Positions 42,683-54,431 of a DNA stretch of 64,000 nt are shown here, piece by piece. The DNA is from Sternotherus odoratus (lineage: Eukaryota > Chordata > Testudines > Kinosternidae): assembly GCA_032164245.1 (NCBI GenBank), contig JAVMKO010000165.1, positions 1-64,000 on the forward strand, written 5' to 3'. The stretch's first letter is position 1; every line of letters begins with the position of its first letter. The translations under genes and the position numbers were made by a program. The notes beneath the pieces are model-generated. The model was not told where the DNA came from and made no database searches. It saw only the letters and a list, made by a program, of their open reading frames with translations.

Positions 42683-45600
42683 GGTTTGTCGGGGTCGGTG
42701 CAGCGCCCAGTACAGTGGTGGGGTGTGATCTTTGTCGGGGTCGGTGCAGCGCCCAGTACAGTGGTGGGGTGTGATCTTTGTAAGGGTTAGTGCAGTGCCC
42801 AGTACAGTGGTGGGGTGTGATCTTTGTCAGGGTCGGTGCAGCGCCCAGTACAGGGGTGCGGTGTGATCTTTGTCAGGGTCAGTGCAGCGCCCAGGACAGT
42901 GGTGGGGTGTGATCTTTGTCGGGGTCGGTGCAGCGCCCGGTACAGTGGTGGGGTGTGATCTTTGTCGGGGTCGGTGCAGCGCCCAGTACAGTGCCGGGGT
43001 GTGACCTTTGTCGGGGTCAGTGCAGTGCCCAGTAAAGTGGTGGGGTGTGATCTTTGTCGGGGTCAGTGCAGTGCCCAGTACAGTGGTGGGGTGTGATCTT
43101 TGTTGGGGTCAGTGCAGTGCCCAGTACAGTGGTGGGGGTGTGATCTTTGTCGGGGTCAGTGCAGCGCCCAGTACAGTGGTGGGGTGTGATCTTTGTCGGG
43201 GTCAGTGCAGTGCCCAGTACAGTGGTGGGGTGTGATCTTTGTCGGGGTCAGTACAGTGGTGGGGTGTGATCTTTGTCAGGGTCGGTGCAGTGCCCAGTAC
43301 AGTGGTGGGGTGTGATCTTTGTCGGGGTCGGTGCAGCGCCCGGTACAGTGGTGGGGTGTGATCTTTGTCAGGGTCGGCGCAGCGCCCGGTACAGTGGTGG
43401 GGTGTGATCTTTGTCGGGGTCAGTGCAGTGCCCAGTACAGTGGTGGGGTGTGATCTTTGTCAGGGTCAGTGCAGTGCCCAGTACAGTGGTGGGGTGTGAT
43501 CTTTGTCGGGGTCAGTGCAGTGCCCAGTACAGTGATGGGGTGTGATCTTTGTCGGGGTCAGTGCAGTGTCCAGTACAGTGGTGGGGTGTGATCTTTGTCG
43601 GGGTCAGTGCAGCGCCCAGTACAGTGGCGGGGTGTGATCTTTGTCGGGGTCAGTGCAGTGCCCAGTACAGTGGTGGGGTGTGATCTTTGTCAGGGTCAGG
43701 GCAGTGCCCAGTACAGCGGTGGGGTGTGATCTTTGTCAGGGTCAGTGCAGTGCACAGTACAGTGGTGGGGTGTGATCTTTGTCGGGGTCGGTGCAGCACC
43801 CGGTACAGTGGTGGGGTGTGATCTTTGTCAGGGTCGGTGCAGTGCACAGTACAGTGGTGGGGTGTGATCTTTGTCGGGGTCGGTGCAGCGCCCGGTACAG
43901 TGGTGGGGTGTGATCTTTGTCGGGGTCAGTACAGTGGTGGGGTGTGATCTTTGTCAGGGTCGGTGCAGTGCACAGCACAGTGGTGGGGTGTGATCTTTGT
44001 CGGGGTCGGTGCAGCGCCCAGTACAGTGGTGGAGTGTGATCTTTGTCAGGGTCAGTGCAGTGCCCAGTACAGTGGTGGGGTGTGATCTTTGTCAGGGTCG
44101 GTGCAGTGCACAGTACAGTGGTGGGGTGTGATCTTTGTCGGGGTCGGTGCAGCGCCCGGTACAGTGGTGGGGTGTGATCTTTGTCAGGGTCGGTGCAGTG
44201 CACAGTACAGTGGTGGGGTGTGATCTTTGTCGGGGTCGGTGCAGCGCCCAGTACAGTGGTGGGGTGTGATCTTTGTCAGGGTCGGTGCAGTGCACAGTAC
44301 AGTGGTGGGGTGTGATCTTTGTCGGGGTCGGTGCAGTGCCCGGTACAGTGGTGGGGTGTGATCTTTGTTGGGGTCAGTACAGTGGTGGGGTGTGATCTTT
44401 GTCAGGGTCGGTGCAGCGCCCGGTACAGTGGTGGGGTGTGATCTTTGTCGGGGTCGGTGCAGTGCCCGGTACAGTGGTGGGGTGTGATCTTTGTCGGGGT
44501 CAGTGCAGTGCCCAGTACAGTGGTGGGGTGTGATCTTTGTCAGGGTTGGTGCAGTGCACAGTACAGTGGCGGGGTGTGATCTTTGTCGGGGTTGGTGCAG
44601 CGCCCAGTACAGTGGTGGAGTGTGATCTTTGTCGGGGTCAGTGCAGGGCCCAGTACAGTGGTGGGGTGTGATCTTTGTCAGGGTCGGTGCAGTGCACAGT
44701 ACAGTGGTGGGGTGTGATCTTTGTCGGGGTCAGTGCAGGGCCAGGTACAGTGGTGGGGTGTGATCTTTGTCAGGGTCGGTGCAGTGCACAGTACAGTGGT
44801 GGGGTGTGATCTTTGTCAGGGTCGGTGCAGTGCCCGGTACACTGGTGGGGTGTGATCTTTGTCAGGGTCGGTGCGGTGTCCAGTACAGTGGTGGGGTGTG
44901 ATCTTTGTCGGGGTCGGTGCAGTGCCCAGTACAGTGGTGGGGTGTGATCTTTGTCGGGGTCAGTGCAGTGCCCAGTACAGTGGTGGGGTGTGATCTTTGT
45001 CGGGGTCGGTGCAGCGCCCAGTACAGTGGCCGGGTATGATCTTTGTCGGGGTCAGTGCAGTGCCCAGTACAGTGGTGGGGTGTGACCTTTGTCGGGGTCG
45101 GTGCAGTGCCCAGTACAGTGGTGGGGTGTGATCTTTGTCGGGGTCAGTGCAGTGCCCAGTACAGTGGTGGGGTGTGATCTTTGTCGGGGTCAGTGCAGTG
45201 CCCAGTACAGTGGTGGGGTGTGATCTTTGTCAGGGTCAGTGCAGTGCACAGTACAGTGGTGGGGTGTGATCTTTGTCGGGGTCGGTGCAGCGCCCGGTAC
45301 AGTGGTGGGGTGTGATCTTTGTCAGGGTCGGTGCAGTGCACAGTACAGTGGTGGGGTGTGATCTTTGTCGGGGTCGGTGCAGCGCCCGGTACAGTGGTGG
45401 GGTGTGATCTTTGTCGGGGTCAGTACAGTGGTGGGGTGTGATCTTTGTCGGGGTCGGTGCAGCGCCCAGTACAGTGGCGGGGTGTGATCTTTGTCGGGGT
45501 CAGTGCAGTGCCCAGTACAGTGGTGGGGTGTGATCTTTGTCGGGGTCGGTGCAGCGCCCAGTACAGTGGTGGGGTGTGATCTTTGTCGGGGTCGGTGCAG

Positions 45601-46845
45601 CGCCCAGTACAGTGGTGGGGTGTGATCTTTGTCGGGGTCAGTGCAGCGCCCAGTACAGTGGTGGGGTGTGATCTTTGTCAGGGTCGGTGCAGCGCCCAGT
45701 ACAGTGGTGGGGTGTGATCTTTGTCAGGGTCGGTGCAGTGCCCAGTACAGTGGTGGGGTGTGATCTTTGTCAGGGTCAGTGCAGTGCCCAGTACAGTGGT
45801 GGGGTGTGATCTTTGTCAGGGTCAGTGCAGTGCCCAGTACAGTGGTGGGGTGTGATCTTTGTCAGGGTCAGTGCAGTGCCCAGTACAGTGGTGGGGTGTG
45901 ATCTTTGTCAGGGTCGGTGCAGTGTCCAGTACAGTGGTGGGGTGTGATCTTTGTCGGGGTCAGTGCAGTGCCCAGTACAGTGGTGGGGTGTGATCTTTGT
46001 CAGGGTCGGTGCAGTGCCCAGTACAGTGGTGGGGTGTGATCTTTGTCGGGGTCGGTGCAGTGCCCAGTACAGTGGTGGGGTGTGATCTTTGTCAGGGTCG
46101 GTGCGGTGCCCGGTACAGTGGTGGGGTGTGATCTTTGTCAGGGTCAGTGCAGTGCCAGGACCAATGGGGACACAGATCTCAGTCTGGGTCTCTGAAGTGC
46201 CCAGCACCATGGAGGTAGCAACGTGGGCAGCAGTCGTGCGCTGCCTGGCACAAGGGGGGCCGCGATCTCCGTCCAGGTCTCACTTTTACCTGGCACAATA
46301 TGAGACCAGATGTCAGCTGGGATCTCTGCACTGCCCAGCACAACAGGGGCTCAGATCTCCGTTGGGGTCTCCACAGCACTTGTCAGAACAGTGGGGTCTG
46401 ACCTCTGTTTGGGGTCTCTGCAGGGCCTGGCAGGACAGGGCCCAGATCTCAGTTGGGGTCTCTGCAGGGCCTGGCAGGACAGGGCCCAGATCTCAGTTGG
46501 GGTCTCTGCAGGGCCTGGCAGGACAGGGCCCAGATCTCAGTTGGGGTCTCTGCAGGGCCTGGCAGGACAGGGGCCCTGATTTTGTTTGACGTCTCTGCAG
46601 CACTTGGAAGAACGGGAGCTGGATTTCACTCCGTGGGGTTGCAGGGCCCGGCCCAACAGGGTCCCCGTTAGGGTCACGGTAGCGCCCGGCACAACAATTT
46701 CCCCACTCTCTGTAGGGGTCTGTGCAGTTCCTGGCACCGCGAATGCCCCAAACTCGGTCAGGGTTTGTGCAGGGCCCATCCTGACCTCAGTCGAGACCTG
46801 AGCCACACTCGGTACGATAAGAGCCCCGATCTCAGGTCAGCCACT
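42683..46845. repeat. Minisatellite III tract 1 (46-bp units, then four 44-bp units, then degenerate edge)
   Basis: 42683-46155 holds about 75 units of 46 bp with GGGGTGTGATCTTTGTC and AGTGCAG(T/C)GCCC. Some units are 34 bp through a 12-bp loss (near 43250, 43930, 44370 and 45420). 46400-46575 holds only four 44-bp units. 46575-46845 holds the degenerate edge. As 46 is not a multiple of 3, each minus-strand frame cycles with a 46-residue period, for example HCTDPDKDHTPPLYRALHRP. Confidence 0.93.
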
Positions 46846-46897
46846 GGGGAGAAGAGCGGGAAGATTGTCACGGCTTTGAGATCAGGATTTCAGAACT

Positions 46898-47013
46898 AGG
46901 GTGAGCAGACAGCAAGGGTGAAAAACCAGGAGAGGGGGTGGGGGGGGTAAGAGGAGCCTGTATAAGAAAAAGACCCCAAAATTGGGACTGTCCCTATAAA
47001 ATTGGGTCGCCCT
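46898..47013 (-). mobile_element. Short TIR element (unit B copy of 30266)
   Basis: Same element. The right TIR is now GGGTCGCCCT, so it has one mismatch relative to unit A (GGGTCACCCT). Confidence 0.82.
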
Positions 47014-47620
47014 GTTCAGAACGGAGGAGAAAATGGGGCACAAATGAAACATTTGCCACTAGAAGAGAGAAGCACCAACATGCGGGGAGATTTCCTGTCC
47101 CCATTCAACGGCTCAAGGGAAAGGGGGGAAGTTGGAGGGGATTATACAGCGATAGTCAATCAACAGCTGAATAAGAACAGAAGAGCGGCCGCCCTGGGTC
47201 AGCCAGTGGACTGAGCCTCCCCGCACGTATCCAGTTCTCTTCCTGGTCTGGTCCCAGCCTCCTCCTGCGAGGTGTTCCACAGGTTAACGGGACGGGATGG
47301 GGTGATGTGGGGACAGGAGGGGGGCGGGGTCAGGTCCCTGGATGTGGGGAGGGGCCGGGCAGTGGGGGCTGGGGGGGAGGGGGAAGTAGCTGGAAAAACG
47401 GGGGGGCTTCTCCCCCCCACCCCACGCAGGGACCCCGGGGGATTGGTCCCCTCCCCCCGCCCCCCCAGGGCAGAGCCTGGCTGGGGGGGCGTTGGTCTCC
47501 TGCGGGGACAGCAGCTCCGAGCCCCCGCCCGCGAGCAGCCCCCCCCAGGCAAGTCACCACCTGGCCCCTCAGCCCCACCCCCGGGGCTTTCGCCGGTACC
47601 TGGAGGCGGCCGCTGGGCGA
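47013..47620 (+). other. Upstream flank of promoter module (d)
   Basis: Unit B copy of 30385-30985. Same GC-rich sequence with GGTTAACGGGACGGG. No exon recognised. Confidence 0.65.
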
Positions 47621-47622
47621 TC

Positions 47623-47765
47623 TGCGCATGCCCAGAGCCGGGAGCGTTCGCAGTCCGGCTCCTCCCGCCCCCTGTCCGACGTCACTTCCGCCCCCGGGAG
47701 AGGCAGGAACTACAACTCCCAGCCTGCCCCGGGACGCTTCCGCTCTCTCCAGCCCAGGTCGGAGC
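47623..47765 (+). promoter_or_regulatory. Promoter module (d)
   Basis: NRF1-like TGCGCATGCCC at 47623-47633, ETS GTCACTTCCG at 47681-47690 and ZNF143-like ACTACAACTCCCAG at 47709-47722. The ACTACAA form is nearer the ZNF143 consensus than in the other three modules. The donor position reads CAG|GTCGGA. Unlike module (c), it keeps its original downstream DNA. Confidence 0.7.
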
Positions 47766-48453
47766 ACCCCGGGCTCTGCCTGACCCCCCCGCGGGTGCAG
47801 CATCACCGCTTCTCAGGTGAATCCTCCGTGTCCCGGGGGCGGGGCCTGGTCCCTGGCGGCCCCGCCCCTCGGCCGGGCCGTTGCGCTGCCTGGGGAGCGC
47901 GGGTGGGGGCTGGGCGGGGGGAGGCTCGGGTCCGGGCAGCGCCGCTAGGAACGCCCCGCCCCCATCCGACTAGCCCCGCCCTCTGCCCCGCCCCCACCCG
48001 AGTAGCCCCGCCCCTGCTCCGCCCCATCCGACTAGCTCCGCCCCCTGTTGTGAACCCCCCCTGCTCCGACCGCCCCCCCCCGTCCAACTAGCTCCGCCCC
48101 CCCAGGATGCCTGGGTTCCTTCCCTGGCTCTGGGGGCAAGTCGGGGCTGGTGGGTTAAAGCAGAGGGGGCTGCGAGCCAGGACTCCTGGGTTCTCTCCCC
48201 AGCTCTGGGAGGCGAGTGGGGGGGCTGGCGGTCACCCGGGTCCTTCCCCTTCCCAGGGGGCCGTGCAGCGGGAGGCCCGTCGGACGCCCAGCAGGCCCTG
48301 GTGGCGGTGCAGAGAACCCAGGAGTCCTGGCTCCCAATACCACCCACCCCGGTCCCCTCCCATAGCTGCCAACTCCCGCCCCCATCCCATGCCCTGGAGC
48401 AGTGGGCGGTGCCTGGTATGCTAATGAGGACGAGGGTGCTCCTCACTGTGTCG
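47762..48453 (+). other. 692-bp segment present only in unit B
   Basis: GTCG at 47758-47761 and GTCG at 48450-48453 bracket the segment, and unit A has a single GTCG at the junction. The left part (47762-48110) is the reverse complement of 22440-23035, including the GC-box repeat. Then follow 75-bp tRNA-like units (48110-48230) and an exon-like piece. So unit B is ancestral here and unit A carries the deletion. Confidence 0.88.
48260..48316 (+). pseudogene. Coiled-coil exon-like piece (GGPSDAQQALVAVQ)
   Basis: Acceptor CCCCTTCCCAG precedes text encoding AAGGPSDAQQALVAVQR, similar to the minus-strand GGPADAQLARMGG near 18840 and to DAQQALAAA at 31407-31434. It ends in a phase compatible with the phase-2 introns of the gene at 17.5-18.8 kb, but the base after it is AG|AACC, so no donor is present. 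Confidence 0.35.
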
Positions 48454-48845
48454 TGAACTGCTCTGGGACTTGGGGTGCTGGGGGGTCGCTCTCTGCCCTC
48501 TTTATCCCCCCACCAACCCCACTCACCCCCCTCCCCTATACGACATCTACCCCTCCCCCACAGCCACCCCGGATTCCCGGTGGCCCCCATCTGGGGGAGA
48601 AAGCGGGGGGGGCTGGAGTCACCCTGAGGTTAAGAGCTGGCGTCTCCCGTGGGGTGCTGCAAAACTCAGCTTTGCTTCATTGTTTGTTTAAAAGAAGTTG
48701 GGGTTTGTAGCGCTCCCCTTCCTGGGTGGATGCTCAGCAGGCCCTGGCAGCGGCATAGGCCCTGCCCGGGCCTGCTGGGCCCCCCCCGGGGGGTGCTGCA
48801 AAACCCACCTCTGCTTAATGTAGAAAAACAAGAACCAGACCCCAC

Positions 48846-48921
48846 CCTGCGTGAGCCGCTCAGTCACCTGCTGCGCCAGCGGCACCTTCGGCTCCGCCTC
48901 CACCTTGTCCTGCTGGGCCAT
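48846..48921 (-). pseudogene. Coiled-coil exon fragment, minus strand (unit B)
   Basis: Unit B copy of 31519-31594 with the same ATG and KV..AQQVTERL text. No change seen. Confidence 0.45.
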
Positions 48922-48935
48922 TGCCCCTCCCCCAG

Positions 48936-49002
48936 CCAGCCAATGGAGCAGCACTGCCAGGCGGCGCGGGAGGAGAGCGCTGGGCAGCTGGAGCGGGAGA
49001 AG
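48936..49002 (+). pseudogene. Coiled-coil exon fragment, plus strand (unit B)
   Basis: Unit B copy of 31609-31675, same splice sites and peptide MEQHCQAAREESAGQLER. Confidence 0.45.
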
Positions 49003-49208
49003 GTGAGACCCCCGCCCCGTGCCCCCCACAGCTGTTGGGGGATCAGGATGGGGGACTGGGTGGGGGGAATTGTTGGGTTGGGGGGGGCCTGTGCAGGTGG
49101 GGGGCTGTCAGGAAGGGGGGAGCCTGGGGGTGGCAGGATTCAGGGTTCCAGGTGGGGTTTGGGAGGGTCCCTGTGCCCCCCTCCTGACCCCTTTGTTCCC
49201 CCCCCCAG

Positions 49209-49295
49209 GGCTGAGGGGGTCGCTGGAGCGGCTGCAGCTGGAGTACGTCGATATCGTCTTCGTCAACCGCATGGACGCCAACAGCCCCATGGAAG
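49209..49295 (+). pseudogene. KCNAB3: KCNAB3-like exon, plus strand (unit B)
   Basis: Unit B copy of 31882-31968, identical in splice sites and peptide by eye. The matching exon on the opposite strand is at 50887-50966. Confidence 0.75.
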
Positions 49296-49520
49296 GTGGG
49301 CTCCTCCCCCTGCCCCACTGGCTCCTCCCCCTGCCCCACTGGCTCCGCTACCTCCGCGCCTCTCCCCCCTTCCCATCTGGGGCGCCCCCATCCCAGCACC
49401 GAGAGCCCTCATGCATGTGTGTGTGTCTGTGACACCCCCCCCTCCCGGAGATGTTGGGGGAGCTGTGGGGGGCTGGGGCCCCCATATCTCCCCCTCACCT
49501 CTGTCTGCTTCCCCCCGCAG

Positions 49521-49556
49521 AGCATGACCCCAACTTCCGCCTACTGCTGCTGGAAG
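49521..49556 (+). pseudogene. 36-bp microexon-like segment (unit B)
   Basis: Unit B copy of 32194-32229, same acceptor, donor and HDPNFRLLLLE reading. Confidence 0.35.
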
Positions 49557-50515
49557 GTACTGGAGAGACCCTCCCCCCATAAACCTCCCCACCCCATGGA
49601 AACCCTCTACAGCCCCATAGATCCCCATAACTCCTATAGATCCCCCAGAACCTATAGAACCCAATAGGCCCCAGGTTGTGGGCTAGAGACCCCCCTGAAC
49701 TTGCATTGTCACCCCCAAACCTCAGACACCTGAACTTCCCCATAGACCCGATCCCATAGAGCAGAGACCCCCTCAAACTCCATAGATCTGGCCCCATGGG
49801 TCCAAGCCCCCCCCCCGAATGCCCATTAACCCCCCAACTCCCATAGACCTGGCCCCATAGCATGGAGATCCCCCAAACCCCATAGTTGCCCCTTAAAACC
49901 TGATGCCCCATAAACATCCTTGCCTCTCCCATGGACCCAGCCCTGTAGGGCAGTGATCCCCGAACCCCATTATCTCCCCTTGCTCTCCAAACCCCATAGA
50001 GCTCCCCCATAGAGTGGACTCCACAAACCTCCTTAGACCCAGCCCCATAGAGACATGCCCCAAAGCCCCCTAGAATGCTATAGCCTCCTAACCCCCGTTG
50101 ATCTAGCAGTGTAAGATAGACACCCCACACTGGGTCATTGTGGGGTTCATGGGACTCTACCCTATATGTCGGGCTCTATGGGTACGTGTCATTGCAAAGG
50201 GGTATCTGCTCGGTGGGCACCTCCCTCAGAGATAGCTCGGCCCAGGTCTCACCTCTGGCTGTGTGTGGAAAACCGCCCTCATTAGGTTTCAGAGTTAACA
50301 CCCAATTGAGCTAAACGGGGCTGGGTCATGTATCTCTAGGGTCCATCTAGGAGTGAATTCATCACTGTTGGGTCTCCGGAAATAACCGGGTCACGGATAT
50401 AAATTGGCCCAGGTTACACTGCGTGGCCGCAGAATGGGCAGGAAATGCTGCCATCAGTAGGTTTCAGAGTCAACAGCCCATAGAACGAACTGGTCATGGC
50501 ACCCATGTCTGCCAG
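49557..50515. other. Intron-like DNA with CCCATAG short repeats (unit B)
   Basis: Copy of 32230-33190. One C-run near 49805 is shorter than in unit A, which changes open frames without meaning. Confidence 0.55.
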
Positions 50516-50870
50516 TGGTGGTTAGAGCAGGGGGGGCTGGGAGCCAAGACTCCTGGGTTCTCTCCCGGCTCTCGGAGGGAAGCGGGGGCCGTTGGGTTAG
50601 AGCAGGGGGGACTGGGAGCCAGGACTCCTGGGTTCTCTCCCCAGCTCTGGGAGGGGAGTGGGGGCTGGTGGTTAGAGCAGGGGGGGCTGGGAGCCAGGAC
50701 TCCTGGGTTCTCTTCCTGGCTCTGGGAGAGGAGTGGGGGCTGGTGGTTAGAGCAGGGGGGGCTGGGAGCCAGGACTCCTGGGTTCTCTCCCGGCTCTCGG
50801 AGGGAAGCGGGGGCCATTGGGTTAGAGCAGCGGGGGCTGGGAGCCAGGACCCCTGGGTTCTCCCCTGCAG
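50515..50870 (+). repeat. 75-bp tRNA-like minisatellite, five units (unit B)
   Basis: Copy of 33190-33545 with the same five units. No unit gain or loss, unlike the 44- and 71-bp arrays. Confidence 0.95.
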
Positions 50871-50886
50871 GGGGTGGGACACCTAC

Positions 50887-50966
50887 TTCCCGGAAGTGTT
50901 GACCTCGGCCGTGTTGAAGAGGTTCACCCTGTTCTCGTAGGCGATGGTCATCACGTTCTCCGCCAT
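50887..50966 (-). pseudogene. KCNAB3: KCNAB3-like exon, minus strand (unit B)
   Basis: Copy of 33562-33641. The first codon is ATG here and ACG in unit A, so the exon begins MAENVMTIAYEN rather than TAENVMTIAYEN. Acceptor and donor are kept. Confidence 0.75.
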
Positions 50967-51026
50967 CTAGGGGGGCAGAGAGCTGAGTCAGGCCATGGAC
51001 CCACACTGCCCCGAGCACCTACGCAG

Positions 51027-51403
51027 GCACCCTGTGCGGTCTCTGTGGGAACTTCAACGGCGACAAGGGAGACGAGCTGATCAGGAAGGACGGCAGTGTG
51101 GCCCCAAATGCAACGGCCTTTGGGCAGAGCTGGCAGGTGGCAGAGACGCCCGGCTGCACCGAAGCTAACAAGGGTGAGTGCTCCAGCCTAGTGTCCAGCT
51201 AGAGGAAAGAGAGGCGAATCCGCGGGGAGTGTGGGATGATCCTAGCGAGTAATCCTAGGGCCCCTCTGACAGCACCACTGCAAAGCGCCACTGAGGGCTA
51301 CTTCCAACGCGGCCCGTACGACTACTGCTCCTTCAGGGGGCTGCAGGCTGCCGTGTGCCAGATCCTCACCTCGCCAGGGGACTGCAGAGCTCTGGAGATC
51401 TGA
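51027..51403 (+). pseudogene. vWFD-C8-like exon pair (unit B)
   Basis: Exons 51027-51173 and 51273-51403, copies of 33702-33848 and 33948-34078. CGLCGNFNGDKGDELI is kept and the TGA stop is at the same place. Confidence 0.72.
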
Positions 51404-51684
51404 GACCTTCTGCAGCAGACTGGGCCAGCTGGGGCATTCCCCGTGCGCTGGACATTGGTCTGGGCTAGAGAGAAACCGTGGCACTGTGCTCTTCCTAATG
51501 GAGAGCCAGGAGGGCTCAGGAAGGGCTCCTGGGGGCACAGAAGGGGGTGCCCTGAGGAGCACAAGCTGCGGGGATCCCAGGGGCTGGCCAGAGAGATTGG
51601 GGTGGGGTCCCCAGCAATGGGGGTGGCATGCAGCCCACAGAACGGGGGAGGGGCTTGATGAAATCTGTCTTTAAAATAATAGAC

Positions 51685-52435
51685 CCCGGCTCAGCCCCAA
51701 GTTAGAATTATTTCATTATTTTATTGCCATAATGCTGGGCACCCCCATCCTGGACCAATCCCCCATTGTGCCTGGCTCTGCACTTTATTACTGCTACTTC
51801 TTTGGTGCATTATGGTAGCTCCAGTCCTGGATCAGGCCCCATTGTGCCAGGTGCTGTACATTATTATTGCTGTTTATTAGGTGTTTTACGGTAGCACTCA
51901 GGCACACCAGTCATGGCCCAGGGTTTTATTGTGCAGGGGGCTGTACATTTCTTAGCATATTATGGCAACGCCCAGGCACCCCAGTCACAGCCCAAGTCCC
52001 TATGTGCCAGGCACTGTACAAACCCAGAAAAAGAGACTGTCCCTGCCCCGAAGACCTGCCCACCTAGGTACAATAGAGCCCTGTTTCTATGAACATCCAT
52101 CTTAGAACCGCTCCTCCGCCTCCAAATGTGACTTCAGCCCTTCCACCGACATTCAAGGAGCTGCAGAGGTTTGAACAGACCCTGGGCTGAGGCAGGACCA
52201 AGTCACCCGAGACCAGCCCTGACAGGTGTTTGTCCAGCCTGGGCTTAGACACCGCCAGTGACGGGGATCCCACGGCCTCCATGGGAAGCCTGGTCAGAGC
52301 TGAACTCCCCTGCTAGTTGGAAAGCTTGTTCTAATATCCCCCTTGCTGCAGAATGAGCCTGTTCCTGCTTGTCCTGTCCCAGTGGACGTGGAGAACGAGT
52401 ACTGGAATAGCACAGGAGCATGGCTCCTGGAGCAG
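51685..52435. mobile_element. Repeat fragment plus CR1 3' fragment (unit B)
   Basis: Copies of 34360-34740 and of the antisense CR1 tail at 34840-35110. A few substitutions separate them, for example CTTAGACACC here for CTTAGCCACC. Confidence 0.65.
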
Positions 52436-53525
52436 GTTACCAACCTGTCCTGCAGTGGCTGAAGCCCCTGAGTATCAACTTCAGGGCAGACTGGTAGAGC
52501 CCAGGCACATCCCCCAAATTGTGGTGAGTGCTAGACTCAGATTTCACCAACCAGTTATCACGTGTAAACCACTCAGGCCCTATAACAGCCTAAGCACGGA
52601 GTCACAGCCACTCTCCTTGGATACTTTGACCCCACACTCACCTTTATGACCGATGGCCCCGTACCAGTAATACTCAGGTTACTGCCACTCCCAAAGGACC
52701 AGCCCCCTCTGACCTCACTGCAAAGGCAATGCTTCTATAGGGTTACCATATAGCCAGGCTTTCCCGGACGAGACCTCCGACGTCCTCCGATCTCTGTCCA
52801 GGCAGATTTTTTAAATATGAACAAATGTCCATGAGTTTTCCTTGCTCGTCCCCACAATTCTCGGCATCCCCTAATCGAGGAATGTGGGTTCACTGGTTTG
52901 ACACCTTTACTTCTGCGCTGCTACTGGCGGTGGTGCTACCTTCAGTGCTGGGGGGCTGGTGAGCGGCGGCTGCTGGCCAGAGGCCCAGCTCTGAAGGGTT
53001 CGCCAGTGCCAGCAGCAGCACAGAAGTGAGGGGGGGATGCTAAGGGGTTGGAAAGGGCTGACTGCATGTTTGATCTCATTTATTTTTGAGGCCATTACAC
53101 TTGTTATTTATAATTGTTAGATATTCAAAGTAGAAAACAAGTACTGTAGAAACTGTATCCCCCATCGCCCCTCCATCTTCCCTTCCTTCCATCTGTGTCC
53201 TCTATCTGGGAACTTGAAATATGGTAACCTCCACTTGGAGCCTGTCGTATAGTAAACCATCTACAGGTTCACTGTGTAGGAAAAGGAAAGGAAGAGTTAT
53301 TGACAAGGTTGAAACAGGTGAACATAGATGGACACAAATAAGTTCCAATCTTAAGTGCTGAATAGTAATAGCAGCTTCTCTAATAAGTGAGCTCTATACG
53401 TCCGGTAGGGCCAACCCAGGCTAAGCACTGGGGATCTTTTGCTTGTGCTTAGTAATCCCAGCCCTACAGAGTCCAAGTGGCACAGAGCTACAGTTCCTCC
53501 TTGTTAGGGCTTATTATCCACTTGC
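52436..53525. other. Unique-looking DNA, unit B copy of 35110-36200
   Basis: Includes the AGGGTTACCATATAGCCAGG segment at 52739. A 3-bp difference lies near 53070. No gene signal. Confidence 0.45.
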
Positions 53526-53531
53526 ACTTTT

Positions 53532-53792
53532 AGGGTATGTCTACACTGGAATTAGACCAGTTGACTTGGGCTCACAGGACTCGGGCTAAGGGGCTGTTTA
53601 ATTGTGGTGTAGACATTTGGACACAGGCCGCAGCACAAGCTCTGGGACCCTTCCACTTTCCCCATTCCTAGAGCCCAGCCCCAGCCTGGATGTATACATA
53701 GCAATTAAACAGTCCTTACCCAACCCCCGTGAGCCCAAGTCAGCTGGCACGGGCCAGCCCCCGGGGTTTTAACTGCAGTGTAGACATACCCT
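53532..53792. mobile_element. Short TIR element (AGGGTATGTCTACACTG), unit B
   Basis: Copy of 36208-36468 with perfect TIRs. Confidence 0.92.
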
Positions 53793-53921
53793 GAGCTGCA
53801 AACTCAGCTGATGGGGAGGAATTCAGTTGCACAACTCCTCTTCATGAGTGGGAACGCAATCAGCAGTCTTTTGGCCTCGTTGACGTTCCACAAGAGTTCA
53901 TTGGGTGTCCATGGGCCTCCT

Positions 53922-54021
53922 AGGGTGACCAGATGTCCCGATTTTATAGGGACAGTCCCAATTTTGGGGGCTTTTTCTTATATAGCCACCTCTTACCCCC
54001 CACCTCCTGTCTGATCACCCT
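53922..54021 (+). mobile_element. Short TIR element (AGGGTGACCAGATGTCCCG), unit B
   Basis: Copy of 36598-36697. Confidence 0.88.
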
Positions 54022-54431
54022 AGGCGGGACATAACACCTTTTGGAGGAGATCAGCACTTCACACTCATTAATGTCTCTCTCCTGTCTGGCAATTTACACA
54101 GTCATGTATGTGTGCGTGTATGTATGCCTATGCACGTGATTCATACAGGGCCCACAGTTGTTGAACACAAAGGCCAAACTGGATGGACAAACTGTGTAAT
54201 GGCCAGGGAATATAGTCTCCTAGGAGGAGAGCAGACTATCAAAGAAGGCAAAAATGTAACACAATTCATTTTCTTGTCCTTTGTCAATTCTGTATTCTGT
54301 GTTAGTACTGATCCCACACATGGACTAGAGTGGTTTAGATTTACAGTATCCCAGGATAGCATAAAAATGATTGTGAGAATTAAAATGTGGCCATTTCGTT
54401 GTTCACTTTCACTCTGGTTTCTACACTAGAG

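Larger units (their letters stand above)
29395..46155 (+). repeat. Tandem segmental duplication, unit A (about 16.8 kb)
   Basis: Collinear with unit B (46155-63236) and, for its first 770 bp, with unit C at 63236. Identity by eye is very high outside homopolymers. Unit A lacks 692 bp that unit B keeps at 47762-48453. The order within it is minisatellite edge, short TIR element, promoter module, gene fragments, transposons, 71-bp repeat, shared block, minisatellite III. Confidence 0.93.
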
